The notes below the pieces were generated by a model. The model was not told the origin of the DNA. It did not search any database and saw nothing but the letters and a program-made list of their open reading frames with translations. Made by a program: the position numbers and the translations under genes. Shown here in pieces: positions 58,901 through 64,000 of a stretch of DNA of 64,000 nt; position 1 is the stretch's first letter, and the number at the start of each line of letters is the position of its first letter. Origin of the DNA: Lactarius indigo. Its lineage: Eukaryota; Basidiomycota; Agaricomycetes; Russulales; Russulaceae. Location of the stretch: contig JAFKAC010000014.1 in the NCBI GenBank assembly GCA_025766275.1, positions 496,001 to 560,000 on the forward strand. The letters run 5' to 3'.

Positions 58901-59416
58901 ATGATGAATGGTTAATTGTAGGGCACTACGTATGTTATTAGTGTTCTGTAAATTGCCGAAAGAAGGAGAACTGCGTAGTGGAGATGAAGGTGTACTCGAT
59001 GAGGTAGTAGCCTGAGGGGCGCTTAGCGATCGCTCCAACATGGGACTTAGAAGCAAATTCTCCGTATTTACAGCTCCCAACTGTGAGTGTGGCCTACTAT
59101 CCGTTCTGTTGAAATCCCGACTGGCACAAATTGGGCTGTATCCCTCACATCCTCCTGAAGCCCTAGGAAATGACGGCCTTGCCTCACCCCCTTTCTTCGA
59201 TACGTCCTTGGGACTAGCCCCAGAGTATAGTAGCGACCAGATAGATCTGAAACTGCGGAGGACGCGTGGCCGAAAGAGCAGGTAACGCAGTATGAATATG
59301 AAGGATTTGAGAGTGTGCCCAATAAATCTTATCCCCCGAAGTAATGAGAGAAGACCCAGTCGAGGGAAGGGAAACATGTTGTAGACGAGAGATTCGGCAA
59401 CAAGGGGGATCAACAA
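55964..59416 (-). CDS. WW-domain membrane protein of the large Agaricomycete family
   Basis: Exon 1 (59416-58094) is 440 codons. It has a hydrophobic/basic N-terminus (LLSLLRGIRFIGHTLKSFIF), then a long Ser/Pro-rich disordered region with SPSPSLSPSPSPS and three 37-residue repeats containing SGSQVSVVHIPVA. Two short introns later the protein reads LRPVEVDIPEYSHLECPEGW then VPATHPWGALYFYNAEL, a WW-like domain. Downstream exons give YDPKLSTEIHAF, YYYIDHDSKTLFWLHHYE, EVRSVGGPGHVKLRLESLYW, VHWSLYPVDLEWHTFP, YTVAEMESMRDFI and AHWRFLHFHGQKASRQDRYK, then KVWTDEIVVEALWREFMEKL and a C-terminal bundle of four or so helices (NVAFLAIPGV, SLVFSIGSIITGLLLIRRNR, LEPLAIVFSLTYALLMW, WISVGTAAAIITILIFWVIG) ending at 55964. 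The exon chain is intact, about 950 residues. This layout is known to me from many uncharacterised mushroom proteins. It lies inside the P array and is unrelated to it. Confidence 0.8.
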
Positions 59417-60808
59417 TCAACGCCAACGGCCTACATAAGCAGAGACCCCAAATTTAAGTGAAACGGGCGCTTATTCCTATCCTCCTTCCACGTTCCAGCG
59501 TTCTGAGGGATCTATTGATGCTACAGATAAGCCTGAGGGCTCCAGGGTGTCAATCAGCTGACCCTGCATTTATCCAGGTTTGGCGTTATTATATGACATT
59601 ATAAGGAAAACACCGGGGCTTACGTTGGGGCGGTAGATATTGGCTTGCAGTGACGAGAATCAAGGGTGAGGAACAGGGTCAGGCCGGTCAAGTCCCAAGT
59701 CAGGTGTAAGGGATACCCTTGCGTTAGGCTAGAAACCACCTACTTTCACCATACCCACCACTCGACCACAACCACTCGTCCCGCAGGACCCGCACTCGCT
59801 GTAACCTGTCAGGCTCGATGGCCGCCATCGAGCTAGGCTGCAGTGCAGCCTAGCAAGCCTCAAGGTGTTCATTTACTCCTTAGATACCGGACTGTTTTCT
59901 TGTATATAATGGCCCAACCCTCCTCTCAAGAAAGATAACATCCCGCTCAATCTCTCTCTGCTGCTCCTGCTGAGCATTTGTGTTCCCGCGTGCATTTCCC
60001 ATATCTCGCTGATATTTGTCTTGTGTCGACCTGACACCAAGCCTGACACATTCTTAAAAAGGGTCGCTGACCTACGTAATTGTACATGTTGAACTTCACT
60101 GAACTCGTACACGGCGTCTTTGACTCGCTACACAGATCCACCATCCCATCTTGCCGTAATACTGTGATCTGGAGTACTATAACTTACAGTGGTGTTCTAT
60201 TTCGAATGGACTCTCCGCGACCCGATTGATCGCATTCGCTTACAGTAAACAACTTGTCAGTAACTCAGAGGTGACAGTGCGTGCGCCTTGGTCACACCAT
60301 CCCTCACCGGATTCTCGGTGCCTCGTCTGTCGTTACACGTTCTCGAGTTTCTCAAGGTTTGCTCTTGGTCTCGCTCTTCTTTAGCAGGCGAATTGAAGCT
60401 CCTCTGGGTTTGAAGTAACTGAAATAAATCCCATGACGGTGAGAGATGGGTAACACATGTGGTCGAACTAGCTGAATACTTTTGCCGAGTCTCAACTTTA
60501 GGTCCCCAGCTGCGCCGCTCTATACCTTGGTGGCGACGACTCATCAGGTACCGTCATAACACCATCATAGACAGCACTCTTCCCACTGTCTTCACGTCTC
60601 AACTGCTGTCGCAATAGGATCGCTGATTTCTCTTGCACTTTCGGGGATTACTTATAACTAACCTAAGTACGCATTCCATAATATCGTTCCGGATCAACTG
60701 ACAATTCTTGAGGAGCTTATATCTGTTGAATCACTTGGTCACAGTCGTATTAGCCTGAGTAGATTTCGATCGCTGGCATCTGCCATAATGCAGATGCTAG
60801 CGTCGTGA
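59417..60808. other. Intergenic; distal downstream flank of P5
   Basis: 59417-60240 shows no gene. 60260-60800 matches the downstream flank of P2 and P3 (tcaccgg, cgt.acacgttctc, gctcttctttag, ctataccttggtgg, gaacttgattac-like and acagtcgta). So the P repeat unit resumes here after the WW gene. Confidence 0.5.
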
Positions 60809-62374
60809 TCATAAAGTGCCCAACCTAATTGACGATAAGAACCAGATTGACAGTCCGCACAACGTGAAAGACTGCACTTACGACATGTCACGGTGACCAT
60901 CGGAACAGAACCCCTTCAAACGATCCGTTGCGTCCCTTTCGATATAGTTATGACATCCAGGAAACCTACAGTATGTAGCTTGCTGAGGCGCCGTGACTTG
61001 AGGTGCTGGTGTCGGTGTCCGACTTCGGCTACGGCTTACTGAAGCAGGCCAGTGTTGGTGCATGGATACGGTCTCCGATGGGTATATGGCTCACATTTTC
61101 TCCATATCCGGTCCAAGAGGCCATTTGAAGTATCGTTTAAAGTGACCTGAGTGGGCTGTGGTCCAGCGAAGGGACGGTCTGGGCGACCTCTGGGGATCGC
61201 GTTACCACTGTGCGTCGTCGAGTTGTCATGGTCGCCCTGGTATACCTCATGATACGAGTCATATGCTACTCCATCCACACCGCTACTTGCTCAGGACATC
61301 TATATTAGGCAGTAGGGAACACACGCACGAATTCTCTGGTAGTCGACAGGCATCTGAGGCACTCCTGACATCCCTGAGTGTGATTGAGAGTGGGCCAGAC
61401 TGAGCGGTTGTGAGGCAAAGCAGCTCGGGTGAGGCTCAGCCTGAGGGGAAACATAAGTATTATGAAGTTCGGGATTTGGAAGTGTGCTGCTTCGGTGCTC
61501 TTGGGGTGATGGTGGGCCCGAATGGGTGGTGGGCACGTGGGTGACCCATACTTGAGGGGTTGGGGAGGCAGGATAGGGATGACCCGACTCTGGTATGTAT
61601 TGAGACGTAGGTAGATGTGCAGGTAAATATTGAGGGGGTAAAGCATCTTGGGACGGTAGATGTGACGAGGTTGAAGCAGAGGGTATCTGGGGGAAAGGGG
61701 GAGGGGGAGGGGGCGGGCTGTGATACACGTGTGGATATTGAAGGTGTGACGCATCTTGGGATGGCAGAGGAGACGAAATGCTTCGGGAATGATGTCTGTA
61801 ACCCTGCGCAGGACCTGCAGAGAGATTGCTGCTCGCCGCAGTTGCAGTTGGAGAAGAGGATGCAGAGAGGAAAGGGGGTGGAGGCGGGGTTGTGGGCGAG
61901 CTGTGATACGCATGTGGATGTTGAAGGTGTGACGCATCTTGGGACGGCAGAGGAGACGAAGTAGTTCGGGAGTGATGTCCGTAACTCTGCACGGGACTTG
62001 CGGAGAGATTACTGCTCACCACACTTGCAGTTGGGGAAGGGGATGCATAGAGGGATGGGGGCGAACTTTGAGACGCATATGGATATTGAGGGTTTAACGC
62101 ATCTTGAGACAGCAGAGGAGACCAAGTACTCCCAGGGCTAGGAGCTGAAAAAGTTCGCGGAGATCGACCGGGAGTAAGATCCGGAGCACTGAAGGTATCA
62201 AGTGAACCTACTTCGGGAATGATGCCCATAACCTGGCGCAAGACCTGCGGAGAGTTTACTGCTCGCAGTACTTGGAATGGGGATTGCAGTTGGAGAAGAG
62301 GGTGCCTGGGGGAAAGGGGGTGGTGGCAGTAGCGGGGGGAGCGAGGGGAGACTGTCACGATAGCTCGGAGCCAT
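60809..62374 (-). CDS. P5: proline-rich protein with internal repeats and one zinc-finger-like module
   Basis: The ATG at 62374 opens MAPSYRDSLPSLPPLLPPPP. The first intron ends ctttttcag. The next exon is long and contains at least three repeats of the type SSNLSAGPAQGYRHHSRSIS then SPLPSQDASHLQYPHAYHS (61650-62110), separated by runs of Pro. Then come QYIPESGHPYPASPTPQVWV, MSGVPQMPVDYQRIRA, a phase-2 intron, SGVDGVAYDSYHEVYQGDHD then NSTTHSGNAIPRGRPDRPFA, an intron with GTGAGC donor and cttcag acceptor, SRSRSRTPTPAPQV, and CRFPGCHNYIERDATDRLKG then FCSDGHRDM. A last GTAAGT intron leads to a SLGTL tail and the stop at 60809. A longer alternative frame starting at 62358 ignores the first intron. 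The repeats include a fused copy of the exon boundary, so they arose after removal of the intron part. Confidence 0.7.
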
Positions 62375-62425
62375 CAAAAAGTAAGACCTGCGACTTGAAT
62401 AACGTCTTATTTCTCTGATGGCGAC

Positions 62426-62435
62426 ATATATATAT
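62426..62435 (-). promoter_or_regulatory. TATA box of P5
   Basis: ATATATATAT lies 52 nt upstream of the P5 ATG, beside the shared tttctctgatgg block. Confidence 0.6.
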
Positions 62436-64000
62436 CACTACAATGTTTAATTTACTTGGTGTGAAAGTACAGAACGCGGGTAGAGAGAAGCATTTGAAAA
62501 TAGGCAACACCCGATCGTTATCAGGGCGCTTCCAGCTGAGTTAAAGTGACGGCCATGTAAGTGGCCACGAGGACCGGAGCTAGCCACACAGATAAAATTA
62601 GTAGACTGCAGTGCCATGAGACCTGCGATAAGAGCCTGTTCTTACAATATTTCCGAATTCAGAATTCAGCCATTCGGATGGGCGCAAAACCAATCGACTT
62701 GTGCGATAGTCGAAGTCACTGAAATCGTGGTCCTTCATTGGTCCGTCCATCTTGTGAGTCCGAAGCGTTTGCAAAAAAAAAAAGGTTCAAGTGGCGCGAT
62801 CGACCGGCTCGGCGCGCAACGTAACGATCTAGAGTTCCGCGGTGATCCCGTGCCCCCCTGGTGTTGGGAAAGTACCTCCGTTGAGACCGAGAAGTTGAGT
62901 GCCTTCGCAAGTCTCTAAATTCAGCGCACAAACCTATCTGGGTTGAAAATTCAACGTGACTCACGAATCACTGAATAAATCTCTAAATAACCTCAGGAAT
63001 TGCACGGCGGGCGTTGCCCACTGTTTGACGAAACGTACGTTCTTAAACTGCAGAAAAGTCAACGGTCTAATGCGTCTCAAGAGTAGAGGACATGACCGGT
63101 ACTACAGGCCGAAGAACAGGGGAGGGAGATATCGCTATCTGCCGTATCACTCTTGGCAGCCTCGCAAGCTAAGCAAACGACCGAGAAACGCGTTGGATAT
63201 GCGCAGTACTTGAGCCTCGAAGCTTGAAGCTTCGATCGATCTGAGTAGAGAGTCTTGCATCTCGTACCGTGGCTGGAGCCTTTCGGGTTCTCGTTCAGAG
63301 GCGCTATTATGGATAGACATACTTTCTGAATTTCGTGGGTACCAAAGACTGAAATTGCTGTTCCTCACCAGAGACCTGCTGTTCGATTGCCGCGAATATC
63401 CAGGGCCGATGTACCCCATAGTCAATTCAAGTTCGAAAATGAGTTGGATGCCTGAGGGACGTGTAGGGTACACTGCCCAGCTCGAATGCTAAGCGGAGCC
63501 CTGCGCGAACGGTTCTAGGTGGTCACCACCAGGGGTGACGACATATTGGGATTGTGTTCAAAAAAATCACTCGCGTGCGAAACGGAAAACGAAAGTGTGG
63601 CCGGGCTTTTGGTATCAGTGGCCAAGAGAGAACCAATTTGCAGCATTGACCTGACCGATGAGTGTGACATGCCCAACTTTGGCAACTTCTTCCCTGGGCC
63701 GGAGTGGATGGTTCCCGTTCAGCGCAAGAAAAGGACGGGGACCGGCACATGGAACATTAGGTGCACATATTATTAGATAGCACCAACCAAATTTGGGACT
63801 GCATAGAAATGGATGAAATCACGAAGTGCTTCTCGATGAGGGGTACATGTGAGTTCGCTACGAGTAGGCGACCCTCCCGGAACGAGTCGATAAGTGTCGT
63901 CATCGATCCCATGGCAAAATTACTGGTGGGCGAAAAAAAGATCTTGGAGAGAACGTGCCAAGATACGTGCCGCCTAATTGAAGAAGTCGGCACACCGAAA
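62436..64000. repeat. P upstream flank of P5, to the window end
   Basis: The block order is that of the P2 and P3 flanks: agggcgcttccagctgag, cggatgggcgcaaaacca, a run of A, caagtggcgcgatcgaccgg, acctccgttgagac, aattcagcgcacaaacc, ctcacgaatcac, the 19-mer at 63217-63235, ctcgtaccgtggctgg, and gcgcgaac near 63510. From about 63560 (acatattgggattgtgtt) it still matches 51700-51790. The last 200 bases are unrecognised. No gene is supported. Confidence 0.65.
63217..63235. repeat. Near-palindromic 19-mer of the P spacer, copy 3
   Basis: TCGAAGCTTGAAGCTTCGA is identical to the copy at 51383-51401. It lies about 0.84 kb upstream of the P5 start. Confidence 0.75.

Overview
The window looks like nuclear DNA of a filamentous basidiomycete, most likely an Agaricomycete. 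The evidence is gene style: introns of about 48-80 nt with GT..AG ends in almost every gene, and families typical of mushrooms and polypores (a DUF6533-type seven-helix protein, a wax-synthase-like membrane acyltransferase, and a WW-domain membrane protein of a kind I know only from Agaricomycetes). No ribosomal RNA, convincing tRNA, bacterial gene or intact autonomous transposon was seen. The exact order cannot be told from sequence alone.

Left part, 1-18.4 kb, mostly ordinary single genes. The 5' end of a major facilitator (MFS) gene runs off the left edge. A complete MFS paralogue lies at 2.3-4.1 kb, and the two share about 0.6-0.7 kb of start and upstream sequence, so this is a tandem duplication. 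Then come a 2.5 kb gene-poor stretch with hairpins, a 258 bp MITE-like element, a cis-prenyltransferase gene with a 2-nt frameshift, a wax-synthase-like gene, a zinc alcohol dehydrogenase, a DUF6533 gene that needs two micro-exons, and a CBM21-type protein phosphatase 1 targeting subunit.

Middle part, 21-37.2 kb: a tandem array, called family T here. It encodes single-pass membrane proteins with a signal peptide, an ectodomain with eight invariant cysteines, a Ser/Thr/Pro stalk, a Gly/Ala-rich membrane helix and a short tail that mostly ends in YHGLPTV. One member (T-A) is inverted and most divergent. Six more (T-B to T-G) run head-to-tail on the plus strand. T-B is a pseudogene by internal deletion, T-F has lost the splice donor before its tail exon, and two further relics keep only a signal-peptide exon. 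The spacers between copies are themselves repeated.

Right part, 40.9-63.7 kb: a second tandem array, called family P here, all on the minus strand, five copies. Each encodes a proline-rich protein ending in a short zinc-finger-like module with invariant spacing C-x4-C-x15-C-x3-H. P1 and P4 carry a second four-cysteine module; P2, P3 and P5 appear to have lost it. All five have a TATA-like box 52-54 nt before the start codon. A large WW-domain membrane-protein gene (56-59.4 kb) sits inside this array.

The T and P arrays with their repeated flanks fill more than half the window. They are the best candidates for something undescribed: two unrelated, apparently lineage-specific gene families, next to each other and both in active birth-and-death. 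Their functions are unknown; surface sensing or self/non-self recognition for T and nuclear or adaptor roles for P are guesses only.
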